64,000 nucleotides of DNA from Gordonia paraffinivorans NBRC 108238 (GTDB taxonomy: Bacteria > Actinomycetota > Actinomycetes > Mycobacteriales > Mycobacteriaceae). Within the stretch, counting starts at the first letter, position 1. Each line of letters opens with the position of its first letter. The stretch is taken from NCBI RefSeq assembly GCF_000344155.1, contig NZ_BAOQ01000012.1:62001-126000 (forward strand), in the 5' to 3' direction. Positions 45,663 to 53,786 of the stretch are shown here, piece by piece. Position numbers and translations under genes: made by a program. The notes below the pieces were generated by a model. The model saw only the letters and a program-made list of their open reading frames with translations. It ran no database searches and was not told where the DNA came from.

Positions 45663-45685
45663 CGTGACTGCGAGGTCACGTGACC
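45663..45685. promoter_or_regulatory. Overlapping dyads upstream of narK
   Basis: CGTGAC-N6-GTCACG (45663-45680) overlaps the perfect palindrome GGTCACGTGACC (45674-45685), giving three half-sites. GTCAC-N6-GCAAA here also weakly fits a GlnR half-box. Likely binding site for a nitrogen or nitrate regulator. Confidence 0.5.
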
Positions 45686-45836
45686 GCAAATGCCCGCAAC
45701 ACGCTCCCCACATGCTTGGTGGCGAGTCGCACGACATCGGTGTCGGCGGCGCATCGACGGCCGCACCCGGTCGTCGAGTCGCATCGCCGGCGCACTGCGC
45801 GTGCAGTGACCACCAAGCCACGGAAGACGGGGACGC

Positions 45837-47417
45837 ATGGTTTTCGCAGACCTCAAAGCGCAGTTCACACGTGACCACACCATCACCGACTGGGATCCCG
45901 AGGATCGCGTCGCCTGGGACGACGGCAACGCCGAGATCGCCAAGCGCAATCTCGTCTGGTCGGTGATCTGCGAGCACATCGGATTCTCGATCTGGTCCCT
46001 GTTCTCGGTGATGGCCCTGTTCATGGGCCCTCAATACGGCATCAGCCAGGACCAGAAATTCGTCATCGCGGCGACCGCGACCCTCGTCGGCTCGTGCCTG
46101 CGCATCCCTTACACCCAGGCCACCGCGCGGTTCGGCGGGCGCAACTGGGCCATCTTCTCCGCCTTCGTGCTGGTCGTCCCGACCGTGATGACGATGGTGC
46201 TGATGATGAATCCCGGCGAGTTCGGCTTCGGCTGGTTCCTCGCGGTCGCGGCGATCACCGGGTTCGGCGGCGGCAACTTCGCCTCGTCGATGACCAATAT
46301 CAACGCCTTCTACCCGCAGCGGTTGAAGGGCTGGGCGCTCGGCCTCAATGCCGGCGGCGGCAACATCGGCGTCCCGGCGGTCCAGGTCATCGGCCTGCTG
46401 GTGATCTGGCTCTTCGCCGACCGGCCCGAGATCGTGTGCGCGATCTACCTGGTGGCACTGGCCGTCGCCGGTGTCGGCGCAGCGCTCTACATGGACAATC
46501 TCGACCACCAGACGGCCAGCGGCAAGGCGATGGTCGACTGTCTCAAGTACCGCGACACCTGGCTGATCTGCCTGCTCTACGTCGGCACCTTCGGTTCGTT
46601 CATCGGTTTCGGATTCGCTTTCAGCCAGGTCCTCAACATCAGCTTCACCTCGGCCGGCGCGTCCAAGCCCGCCCTGGCCGCCGCGCAGATCGCCTGGATC
46701 GGCCCGTTGCTCGGCTCGCTCGCCCGCCCTTACGGCGGCAAGCTCGCCGACCGCATCGGCGGCGGCAAGGTGACCCTGTACTGCTTCGTCGCGATGGCCG
46801 CGGCCGCGTCGATCCTGGTGGTCGCGGGCATGTCGGCGGACTCCAACGGCAAGGTCATCACCGGCGGCGTGCTGGCCGCCTTCATCACCGGCTTCATCCT
46901 GCTGTTCCTGCTCTCGGGTGTCGCCAACGGCTCGGTCTACAAGATCATCCCGACCATCTGGGAGCACAAGGCGCAGTCGCGCACCGGTCTCACCGCCTTC
47001 GGCAAGTCCACGTGGTCGCGCAGCATGTCGGGCGCGCTGATCGGCATCGCGGGTGCCGCCGGCGGCCTGGGCGGTGTCGGTATCAACCTGGTCCTGCGGG
47101 GCAGCTACAAGTCGAATCAGTCTGCGACACAGGCTTTCTGGGTCTTCCTGGTCTTCTACGTGGTGGCCGCGGCGGTCACGTGGTGGTTCTACGCTCGACG
47201 CCCGATCGTCCTGGGCGAGAAGGAGACCACGGACCTGCCGGTCCTGGCGGACGCGGCGGACTCGAGCCCCGTCGCGGGCGACGCAGTGAACACCGTCGCG
47301 GGCGACGCAGTGAACACCGTCGCGGGCGACGCAGTGAACACCGTCGCGGGCGACGCGGTGAACACCGTCGGGGGCGACGCGATCGTCGACGGCACGACCG
47401 CACCGGCGATCACATGA
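45837..47417 (+). CDS. narK: Nitrate/nitrite transporter NarK
   Basis: This 526-residue MFS transporter of the NNP family has the nitrate signature GFGGGNFASSMTNINAFYP and the second Gly-rich block in SGVANGSVYKIIP, with 12 hydrophobic segments. It takes up nitrate (or exchanges nitrite) for assimilation. The C-terminal cytoplasmic tail is extended by four copies of AGDAVNTV plus a partial fifth. First gene of the cluster; nirB starts 58 bp after its stop. Confidence 0.93.
   Translation: MVFADLKAQFTRDHTITDWDPEDRVAWDDGNAEIAKRNLVWSVICEHIGFSIWSLFSVMALFMGPQYGISQDQKFVIAATATLVGSCLRIPYTQATARFGGRNWAIFSAFVLVVPTVMTMVLMMNPGEFGFGWFLAVAAITGFGGGNFASSMTNINAFYPQRLKGWALGLNAGGGNIGVPAVQVIGLLVIWLFADRPEIVCAIYLVALAVAGVGAALYMDNLDHQTASGKAMVDCLKYRDTWLICLLYVGTFGSFIGFGFAFSQVLNISFTSAGASKPALAAAQIAWIGPLLGSLARPYGGKLADRIGGGKVTLYCFVAMAAAASILVVAGMSADSNGKVITGGVLAAFITGFILLFLLSGVANGSVYKIIPTIWEHKAQSRTGLTAFGKSTWSRSMSGALIGIAGAAGGLGGVGINLVLRGSYKSNQSATQAFWVFLVFYVVAAAVTWWFYARRPIVLGEKETTDLPVLADAADSSPVAGDAVNTVAGDAVNTVAGDAVNTVAGDAVNTVGGDAIVDGTTAPAIT
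47275..47370 (+). repeat. Four 24-bp tandem repeats in the narK 3' end
   Basis: Units of 24 bp, the first three identical at DNA level and the fourth with one change, followed by a degenerate partial copy. Encodes AGDAVNTV repeats in the NarK tail. Confidence 0.9.
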
Positions 47418-47475
47418 CCGACCGGGGACGGACCCGGGCACAAACCCCTCGCAGCAAGGCATAGGGAGTGAAGAA

Positions 47476-50073
47476 GTGAGCAACGAAACCAACGCGGGCC
47501 GCAACACCGTCGTCGTGGTGGGCCACGGCATGGTCGGGCACCGCTTCGTCCAGGAGTTGCGCAAGCGCGACATCGACGCCTCCTGGCGCGTGGAGATCGT
47601 CTGCGAGGAGGCCGAACCGGCCTACGACCGGGTGGGACTGTCCTCCTATGTCGGTTCGTGGCAACGGGATTCGCTGGCGCTGGACGGCAACACCTACGAC
47701 GGTGACGAGCTCGTCGTGACCCACCTGGGCGAGACCGTCACCGTCATCGACCGCGCGGCCAAGCGGGTCGTCACCTCGGCGGGCCGCGAGATCGCCTACG
47801 ACGCACTGGTTCTCGCCACCGGTTCGTACGCCTTCGTGCCGCCGGTGCCCGGACACGACAACGAGAAGTGCTTCGTCTACCGCACGCTCGACGACCTCGA
47901 CGCGATCCGGGCGGCCGCCGAGGCCGCCGGACCGGGGGCCTCGGGTGTCGTGGTCGGCGGCGGTCTGCTCGGCCTCGAGGCCGCCAACGCCCTCAAGCTG
48001 CTCGGCCTCAAGCCGCATGTCGTCGAGTTCGCGCCGCGGCTGATGCCGATGCAGGTCGACTCCGGCGGCGGGTCGATTCTCGAGAACCTCGTCACCGACC
48101 TCGGCCTCGAGGTCCACACCGGCGTCGGCACGTCCGAGATCGCCGACGCCGAGAACGGGAACCTGCGGGTCACGCTGTCGGACGAATCGGTCATCGACGC
48201 CTCGCTGGTCGTGTTCTCCGCGGGGGTGCGGCCCCGCGACCAGCTCGCCCGCGACGCCGGCCTGCCGGTCGCCGAGCGAGGCGGTGTGCTGGTGGACGCG
48301 AGCTGCGTCACCGAGGACGACAGCATTTACGCCATCGGCGAGGTGGCCGCGGTCGAGGGCCGCTGCTACGGACTCGTCGCCCCGGGCTACTCGACGGCCG
48401 AGGTCGTCGCAGACCGCCTGCTCGGCGGATCGTCGACCTTCCCGGGCGCCGACCTGTCGACCAAGCTCAAGCTCCTCGGCGTCGACGTCGCCAGCTTCGG
48501 CGACGCCTTCGCGACCACCGAGAACGCGCTCGAGATCACCTACCACGACGCGGTCGCCGGCAGATACGCCAAGATCGTCGTCAGCGACGACGCCAAGACG
48601 CTGCTCGGCGGCATCCTGGTCGGCGACGCGTCGGCCTACGCGATGCTCAAGCCGATGGTCGGCCGGGAGATCCCGGGCGATCCGGCCGCGCTGATCGCAC
48701 CCGAGGGCGGCGTCGGGGTCGGCATGGACGCGCTGCCCGACGACGCGGAGATCTGCTCGTGCAACGGCGTCTCCAAGGGCAGCATCTGCTCGGCGATCGC
48801 CGAGGGCGCCTGCGACATCGCCGCGATCAAGGGCTGCACGTCGGCCGGCACCACCTGCGGTGGCTGTGTGCCGAGCATCAAGCAGCTGCTCGAGGCCTCC
48901 GGCGTGGAGCTCAGCAAGTCGCTGTGCGAGCACTTCGCCCAGTCTCGCGCCGAGCTCTTCCAGATCGTCGCGGCCACCGGCATCCGCACCTTCTCCGAGC
49001 TCATCGAGCGCTACGGCACCGGCCTCGGCTGCGAGATCTGCAAGCCCACGGTCGCGTCGATCCTCGCCTCGACCTCCAGCGACCACATCCTCGACGGAGA
49101 GCAGGCGGCGCTGCAGGACACCAACGACCACTTCCTGGCGAACATGCAGAAGAACGGCTCGTATTCGGTGGTGCCGCGCATGCCCGGCGGTGAGGTCACG
49201 CCCGAGCAGCTCATCGTCATCGGCGAGATCGCCCGCGACTTCGGCCTGTACACCAAGATCACCGGCGGCCAGCGCATCGACCTGTTCGGCGCCCGGGTCG
49301 ACCAGCTGCCGGAGATCTGGCGCCGCCTCGTCGACGCGGGCATGGAGTCGGGCCATGCGTACGGCAAGAGCCTGCGCACGGTGAAGAGCTGCGTCGGCTC
49401 GACGTGGTGCCGTTACGGCGTGCAGGACTCGGTCGGCATGGCGGTCTTCCTGGAGAAGCGCTACCGCGGCCTGCGCTCGCCGCACAAGCTGAAGTTCGGC
49501 GTCTCCGGCTGTGCCCGTGAGTGCGCGGAGGCCCGCGGCAAGGACGTCGGCGTCATCGCCACCGAGCACGGCTGGAACCTGTACGTCGGCGGCAACGGAG
49601 GTCAGAGCCCCAGGCACGCGCAGCTGCTGGCCAGCGGGGTGGATGACGAAACCCTGGTCGCCTACATTGATCGGTATCTCATGTTCTACATCCGGACCGC
49701 CGATCGACTGCAGCGCACGGCCCCGTGGCTGGAGTCCCTCGACGGCGGGTTGGATCACCTGAAGGCGGTCGTCTGCGAGGACAGCCTCGGCATCGCCGCC
49801 GATCTCGAGGAGGCGATGGACCGCCACGTCGCCGGCTACCAGGACGAATGGGCGGCGGTGCTCGACGACGAGGAGAAGCTCAAGCGGTTCGTGTCGTTCG
49901 TGAACGCACCCGATGTGGTCGACCCGACGATCCGATTCGCCGAATACGAACGAAAGGTCCCGGTTCTGCTGGACCTGCCGCAGGTGCGTCCGGGGGCGTC
50001 GACGCCGAGCGACTCCCGGGCCGGGGCGGACGGTCCGGCGAACGAGCCGGTCAAGGAAGGAGTGCCGACATGA
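47476..50073 (+). CDS. nirB: Assimilatory nitrite reductase (NADH), large subunit NirB
   Basis: This 865-residue protein has an N-terminal FAD/NAD module (VVVVGHGMVGHRFVQEL; VVGGGLLGLEAANALKLLG), a BFD-like [2Fe-2S] domain with CSCNGVSKG and CTSAGTTCGGC, then ferredoxin-like and siroheme/[4Fe-4S] domains with ligands in CVGSTWC and SGCAREC. It reduces nitrite to ammonium with six electrons from NAD(P)H in the cytoplasm. GTG start after GGGAGTGAAG. Its stop overlaps the nirD start (ATGA). Confidence 0.96.
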   Translation: MSNETNAGRNTVVVVGHGMVGHRFVQELRKRDIDASWRVEIVCEEAEPAYDRVGLSSYVGSWQRDSLALDGNTYDGDELVVTHLGETVTVIDRAAKRVVTSAGREIAYDALVLATGSYAFVPPVPGHDNEKCFVYRTLDDLDAIRAAAEAAGPGASGVVVGGGLLGLEAANALKLLGLKPHVVEFAPRLMPMQVDSGGGSILENLVTDLGLEVHTGVGTSEIADAENGNLRVTLSDESVIDASLVVFSAGVRPRDQLARDAGLPVAERGGVLVDASCVTEDDSIYAIGEVAAVEGRCYGLVAPGYSTAEVVADRLLGGSSTFPGADLSTKLKLLGVDVASFGDAFATTENALEITYHDAVAGRYAKIVVSDDAKTLLGGILVGDASAYAMLKPMVGREIPGDPAALIAPEGGVGVGMDALPDDAEICSCNGVSKGSICSAIAEGACDIAAIKGCTSAGTTCGGCVPSIKQLLEASGVELSKSLCEHFAQSRAELFQIVAATGIRTFSELIERYGTGLGCEICKPTVASILASTSSDHILDGEQAALQDTNDHFLANMQKNGSYSVVPRMPGGEVTPEQLIVIGEIARDFGLYTKITGGQRIDLFGARVDQLPEIWRRLVDAGMESGHAYGKSLRTVKSCVGSTWCRYGVQDSVGMAVFLEKRYRGLRSPHKLKFGVSGCARECAEARGKDVGVIATEHGWNLYVGGNGGQSPRHAQLLASGVDDETLVAYIDRYLMFYIRTADRLQRTAPWLESLDGGLDHLKAVVCEDSLGIAADLEEAMDRHVAGYQDEWAAVLDDEEKLKRFVSFVNAPDVVDPTIRFAEYERKVPVLLDLPQVRPGASTPSDSRAGADGPANEPVKEGVPT

Positions 50074-50477
50074 CGGTCGCACCACACGAGACCATGCCGA
50101 CACCGGCTCCGGTCGCGGGCACCTGGGTGCGGGCCTGCCCGCTCGACGACCTCGTCGTCGGCCGCGGCGTCGCGGTCCTGGGGCCCGCCGGGGAGCAGGC
50201 CGCGCTGTTCCGGATGCCCGCCGCCGAGACCGACCGGGAGGCGGTCGGCCGCAGTCGGCTGTATGCGATCGGCAACATCGACCCGTTCGGCCGGGCCGCG
50301 GTCCTCTCCCGCGGCCTCGCCGGCGACCACGGCGGGGAACCGACCGTGGCGTCGCCGCTGGGCAAGCAGGTGTTCTCCCTGCGCACCGGCGTCTGTCTCG
50401 ACGATGAGACGGTGTCGGTGCCGAGCTACGGCGTGCGCGTCGTCGACCGGATCGTCGAGGTGTTCGTTCCCGCGTGA
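50070..50477 (+). CDS. nirD: Nitrite reductase small subunit NirD
   Basis: This 135-residue Rieske-fold protein with RACPLDDLVVGRGVAVL, YAIGNIDPFGRAAVLSRG and VASPLGKQVFSLRTG lacks the usual Cys/His cluster ligands, normal for assimilatory NirD. Partner of NirB. ATGA overlap with nirB and GTGA overlap with the next gene show tight translational coupling. Confidence 0.93.
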   Translation: MTVAPHETMPTPAPVAGTWVRACPLDDLVVGRGVAVLGPAGEQAALFRMPAAETDREAVGRSRLYAIGNIDPFGRAAVLSRGLAGDHGGEPTVASPLGKQVFSLRTGVCLDDETVSVPSYGVRVVDRIVEVFVPA

Positions 50478-51676
50478 ACACCGACATCGATCAGGCCGGC
50501 GAACCCGCCGACGCCGGTTCCGAGGCCACCGACACCCCCGTCGCACTTCCGCTCACCGGGTTCACGATCGGCGTGACCGCGGCCCGGCGGGCGGACGAGT
50601 TCGCCGCGCTGCTCGAACGACGCGGTGCGGCGGTCGTGCACGCCCCGACCATCCGCATCCTGCCGCTGGTGGACGACACCGAGCTCGAACGGGTCACCGA
50701 GGAGATCATCGCGTCGCCGCCGCAGATCATGGTCGCCACCACCGGCATCGGTTTCCGCGGCTGGATCGAGGCCGCGGACGGCTGGGGCAGGGCCGAGGCC
50801 GTCCTGGGGGCGTTGTCGCAGAGCCGGCTCATCGCCCGCGGGCCCAAGGCCAAGGGCGCGATCCGGGCGGCGGGCCTGCGCGAGGAGTGGTCGCCGGAGA
50901 GCGAGTCCTCCTCGGAGGTGCTCGACCACCTGCTCGCCGAGGGCGTCGAGGGGGTGCGGATCGCGGTGCAGCTGCACGGCGCCACCAGCGAGTGGGAGCC
51001 GCTGCCGGATTTCTGCACGGTCCTGCGCGCCGCCGGCGCCGAGGTCGTCCCGATCCCGGTGTACCGCTGGAACATGCATCCCGACGTCGCCCGGATCGAC
51101 AAGATGATCGCGTCGGTGTTGCGCGGCGACCTGGACGCGATCACGTTCACCAGCGCGCCGGCCGCGGCGTCGATCCTGACCCGCGCCAAGGAACTGGGCA
51201 AGTTGCAGCAGTTCGTCCACGCGCTGCGCACGACGGTCCCGGTGATGTGTGTCGGCTCGGTGACGGCGAGCCCCCTGGAGGCGCTGCAGATCCCGACGCT
51301 GTACCCGCGCCGCTTCCGCCTCGGCGCACTGGCGCGGCTGATCACCGACGAACTGCCGCGCCGGTCGCACGTGCTGCGGGTGGCCGGCCACGACACCGCG
51401 ATCCGCGGCCAGGCCGTCGTCGTGGACTCCGAGCTCAAGGAGCTCTCGTCGACCGGCCTGATGCTGCTCAAACTGCTGGCCCGCAATCCCGGCCGCGTGG
51501 TGTCGCGCCAGGAGATGCTGGCCGTTCTGCCCGGCGACAGCTCCGACACCCACGCGGTGGAGGTCGCGGTCGCCAGACTGCGTGCCGCGCTGGGGGATTC
51601 GAAGATGGTGCAGACCGTCGTCAAGCGCGGCTATCGTCTCGCCGTCGACCTCGAGTTCGACGGCGAAGACGAGTGA
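50474..51676 (+). CDS. Uroporphyrinogen-III synthase-like protein fused to OmpR-type DNA-binding domain
   Basis: This 400-residue protein has residues about 30-290 like HemD (two alternating alpha/beta lobes: IGVTAARRADEFAALLERRG, ITFTSAPAAASILTRAKELG, VMCVGSVTASPL). The C-terminal 100 residues form a winged helix-turn-helix of the OmpR/PhoB type (LARNPGRVVSRQEML, AVEVAVARLRAALGD, VVKRGYRLAV). The same fusion occurs in Rv0260c and in nitrate clusters of other actinobacteria. It may act as the cluster's transcription regulator, as an enzyme in siroheme supply, or as both. Coupled to nirD by a GTGA overlap. Confidence 0.88.
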   Translation: MNTDIDQAGEPADAGSEATDTPVALPLTGFTIGVTAARRADEFAALLERRGAAVVHAPTIRILPLVDDTELERVTEEIIASPPQIMVATTGIGFRGWIEAADGWGRAEAVLGALSQSRLIARGPKAKGAIRAAGLREEWSPESESSSEVLDHLLAEGVEGVRIAVQLHGATSEWEPLPDFCTVLRAAGAEVVPIPVYRWNMHPDVARIDKMIASVLRGDLDAITFTSAPAAASILTRAKELGKLQQFVHALRTTVPVMCVGSVTASPLEALQIPTLYPRRFRLGALARLITDELPRRSHVLRVAGHDTAIRGQAVVVDSELKELSSTGLMLLKLLARNPGRVVSRQEMLAVLPGDSSDTHAVEVAVARLRAALGDSKMVQTVVKRGYRLAVDLEFDGEDE

Positions 51677-51701
51677 CGCGACCAGGGGAGGTCGACACGA
51701 G

Positions 51702-52463
51702 ATGAGAGACGGCACCTTCGTGACCGGCGACGACGTCCGTCTGCCGTACGGCGATCGCCTGCGCGACGTCAGCCCGGTCCTGGTCGCACACGGGACCCGT
51801 AATCCACACGGCGTCAGCGTGATCGCCGAGATCGCCGAGGCCGTCGGCAGGCGGATCGGCGTGACCCGCACGGCGTTCGTCGACGTGCTGGGGCCGACGC
51901 CGAGCGAGGTGATCGCCGATCTCGACAAACCCGCCGTCCTGGTGCCCGCCTTCCTCGCATCGGGCTACCACGTCCACAAGGACATCCCGGAGCACGTCGC
52001 GCTGGCCGGCCGGCCCGACACCGTGGTCACCCGCGCGCTCGGTCCCGACCCCGCGATCGCCGCGGTCGCGCGACTCCGCCTGGCCGAGGCCGGCTGGGAA
52101 CCCGGCGACGCCGTCGTTCTCGCGGCCGCCGGGTCGTCCGACGAGAGCGCCTGTGGACAGGTGTATCTGGCTGCGCGCCAACTGGAATCGCTGATCGGCG
52201 GCCGGGTCGAGGTCGGGTTCATCGCCACCGCGCAGCCGTCGGTGCCCGAGGCGATCGAACGCGCACGACGCACCGGCCGTCGGGTCGTCGTCGCGAGCCA
52301 CCTGCTCGCGCCGGGCCTGTTCCACCAGCGTCTGCAGACCTATGGCGCCGACGCGGTGGCCGCGCCGCTCGGCCCGGATCCGCGCATCGTCGACCTGATC
52401 ATCACCCGCATGCGCGCGGCGATAAGTCCGTACCGCCGGAGCCCGGTGGCGCGCACGGCCTGA
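51702..52463 (+). CDS. Sirohydrochlorin ferrochelatase-like (CbiX/SirB) protein
   Basis: This 253-residue CbiX-family chelatase has repeated halves with metal-binding His motifs: PVLVAHGTRNPHG and VPAFLASGYHVHKDIP near the N-terminus, and the second half with VVVASHLLAPGLFHQRL. It would insert Fe2+ (or Co2+) into sirohydrochlorin to make siroheme for NirB. ATG 51702 follows AGGGGAGG. Last gene of the nitrate cluster; homologue of Rv0259c. No uroporphyrinogen methyltransferase is in the window. Confidence 0.88.
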   Translation: MRDGTFVTGDDVRLPYGDRLRDVSPVLVAHGTRNPHGVSVIAEIAEAVGRRIGVTRTAFVDVLGPTPSEVIADLDKPAVLVPAFLASGYHVHKDIPEHVALAGRPDTVVTRALGPDPAIAAVARLRLAEAGWEPGDAVVLAAAGSSDESACGQVYLAARQLESLIGGRVEVGFIATAQPSVPEAIERARRTGRRVVVASHLLAPGLFHQRLQTYGADAVAAPLGPDPRIVDLIITRMRAAISPYRRSPVARTA

Positions 52464-52565
52464 GCGTCACGGCCCGGGTCGCGCCACGTCCTCGGCAGGG
52501 ACGCCGGTCCCTCGACCGCCGGCGGTGCGTCATGGCCGCCTGTGTGTCGAGGGCGGCCCCTCACG

Positions 52566-52865
52566 TCAGGGGATCGCCCATCGGCACTCCCGCAACCTGA
52601 TTCGCCCATCTGCGATCGGAACGCCCTCGGCGGCGAGCCGCTCCAGCTGCCGCGAGGCCAGATGCGGTGCGGGGCGACCGCTTGCCGGCACGACGCGGTG
52701 CCAGGGCAGGTCCGCGGTGTCGGTGCGCATGATCCAGCCGACGATGCGCGGACTCGACAACCCGGCCGCGGCCGCCAGGTCGCCGTAGGTGCTGACCTGC
52801 CCGGCCGGGATGGCGGCGACCAGCGCGCGGACCGCCTCGACCTGCTCTTCGGTGACCGCCGCCAT
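52566..52865 (-). CDS. Alkyltransferase-like (ATL) DNA base-flipping protein
   Basis: This 99-residue protein has the MGMT C-domain fold: STYGDLAAAAGLSSPRIVGWIM and the active-site segment PWHRVV, where Trp replaces the alkyl-accepting Cys of PCHRV. ATLs bind O6-alkylguanine and hand it to nucleotide-excision repair instead of repairing it directly. The C-terminus (RLRECRWAIP) is typical. Homologue of Rv3204. Its start is 12 bp after the hydrolase stop, so they are one operon. Confidence 0.92.
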   Translation of the reverse strand: MAAVTEEQVEAVRALVAAIPAGQVSTYGDLAAAAGLSSPRIVGWIMRTDTADLPWHRVVPASGRPAPHLASRQLERLAAEGVPIADGRIRLRECRWAIP

Positions 52866-52877
52866 CGTGGGCCCGGC

Positions 52878-53672
52878 TCAGAACAGCGACCGGATGAGCG
52901 ACGCGGACAGCTCCGGCGCGAGGAACGGCACCATGTGCTCGCAGTCGGCATGGTGCACGGTGACGGAGCCGGCGCGCTCGCTCGCGCAGGCCTCCAGGAA
53001 CGCCGGTCGCACGAACGGCGGCTGAACCCGGTCGGCGACCACGACGTGCGTCGGGATGCCCGGCGGCGGCAGCACCGCGGGGCGGGCCATCTCGCTCCAC
53101 GACGCCGCGGCGGCGGGAGCGCTCACCCGCCACCCGACCCGGCCGTGCGGGCGGGCGACGAGATGCTCGGCGATCTCGGCCTCGAGGATCTCGTCGGGCA
53201 CCGCGGCCCAGCCCTCGGCGCGTTTGGCCGAGCGCGCCGCGTCGGCGTCCGCGTAGTCCCAGTTGTCGAGGCTGTTGGTCGCGACCTCCAGCGCGAAATC
53301 CGGGTCGAGTCCCTGGGCGGGGTCGAGCAGGACGATGCCCCTGACCGCCTCGGGGCGACGATTCGCCAGGTGCAGGGCGAGGGCCCCGCCGAAGGAATGG
53401 CCGACCACGACGACCTGCCGGTCCGTCGGCACGTGCTCGTCGAGCACCTGCGACAACGCCCGCACCTGGTGCTCGATGCTCCACGGCGGGCGCCAGGGGG
53501 AGCGGCCGTGCCCGATCAGGTCGGGTGCGACGATGCGCACACCGGGCAGGTACCCGGCCAGCGGTCCCCACCGTTTGCCGTGCCCGGTCAGGCCGTGGAT
53601 CGCGAGCACCGTCGGGGTCTCGCCGGAGGGCGGTGAATCCCCGTCGAACACATGGGTGTTGAGAGTTGCCAC
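52878..53672 (-). CDS. Alpha/beta hydrolase (LipV-like)
   Basis: This 264-residue alpha/beta hydrolase has the nucleophile elbow GHSFGG, the oxyanion region AIHGLTGHGKRW, PDLIGHGRS, and the catalytic His in HADCEHMVPF. An esterase or lipase of unknown substrate; M. tuberculosis LipV sits at the same place. The start was taken as GTG 53672, where GGAGG is only one base before the codon; a start further in is possible. Divergent from adnA. Confidence 0.88.
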   Translation of the reverse strand: MATLNTHVFDGDSPPSGETPTVLAIHGLTGHGKRWGPLAGYLPGVRIVAPDLIGHGRSPWRPPWSIEHQVRALSQVLDEHVPTDRQVVVVGHSFGGALALHLANRRPEAVRGIVLLDPAQGLDPDFALEVATNSLDNWDYADADAARSAKRAEGWAAVPDEILEAEIAEHLVARPHGRVGWRVSAPAAAASWSEMARPAVLPPPGIPTHVVVADRVQPPFVRPAFLEACASERAGSVTVHHADCEHMVPFLAPELSASLIRSLF

Positions 53673-53786
53673 GCCTCCTATCGTGCCGGATGGCGCCGAC
53701 GGCCGCCCGCCGCACCCACCGCTTCCCACGGCCGCGTGGCGTCGGCGGCGACCGGGCCGTCGGTGACTCGTGATTGCATGGGTGCC

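Noticed and set aside
45669-45690. Full GlnR box before narK
   Set aside because: Only one weak GTCAC-N6-GCAAA half-box fits; the full a-b-a-b pattern is absent.
47275-47370. Possible CRISPR-like array
   Set aside because: The repeats are contiguous and in frame within narK, with no spacers.
47410-50487. 1025-residue minus-strand ORF across nirB-nirD
   Set aside because: Arg/Gly/Asp-rich shadow of nirB; nirB and nirD carry the conserved motifs.
53644-53661. SOS/LexA box before adnA
   Set aside because: The AACAC-N4-GTGTT dyad lies inside the divergent hydrolase gene and does not fit the actinobacterial CGAAC-N4-GTTCG box.
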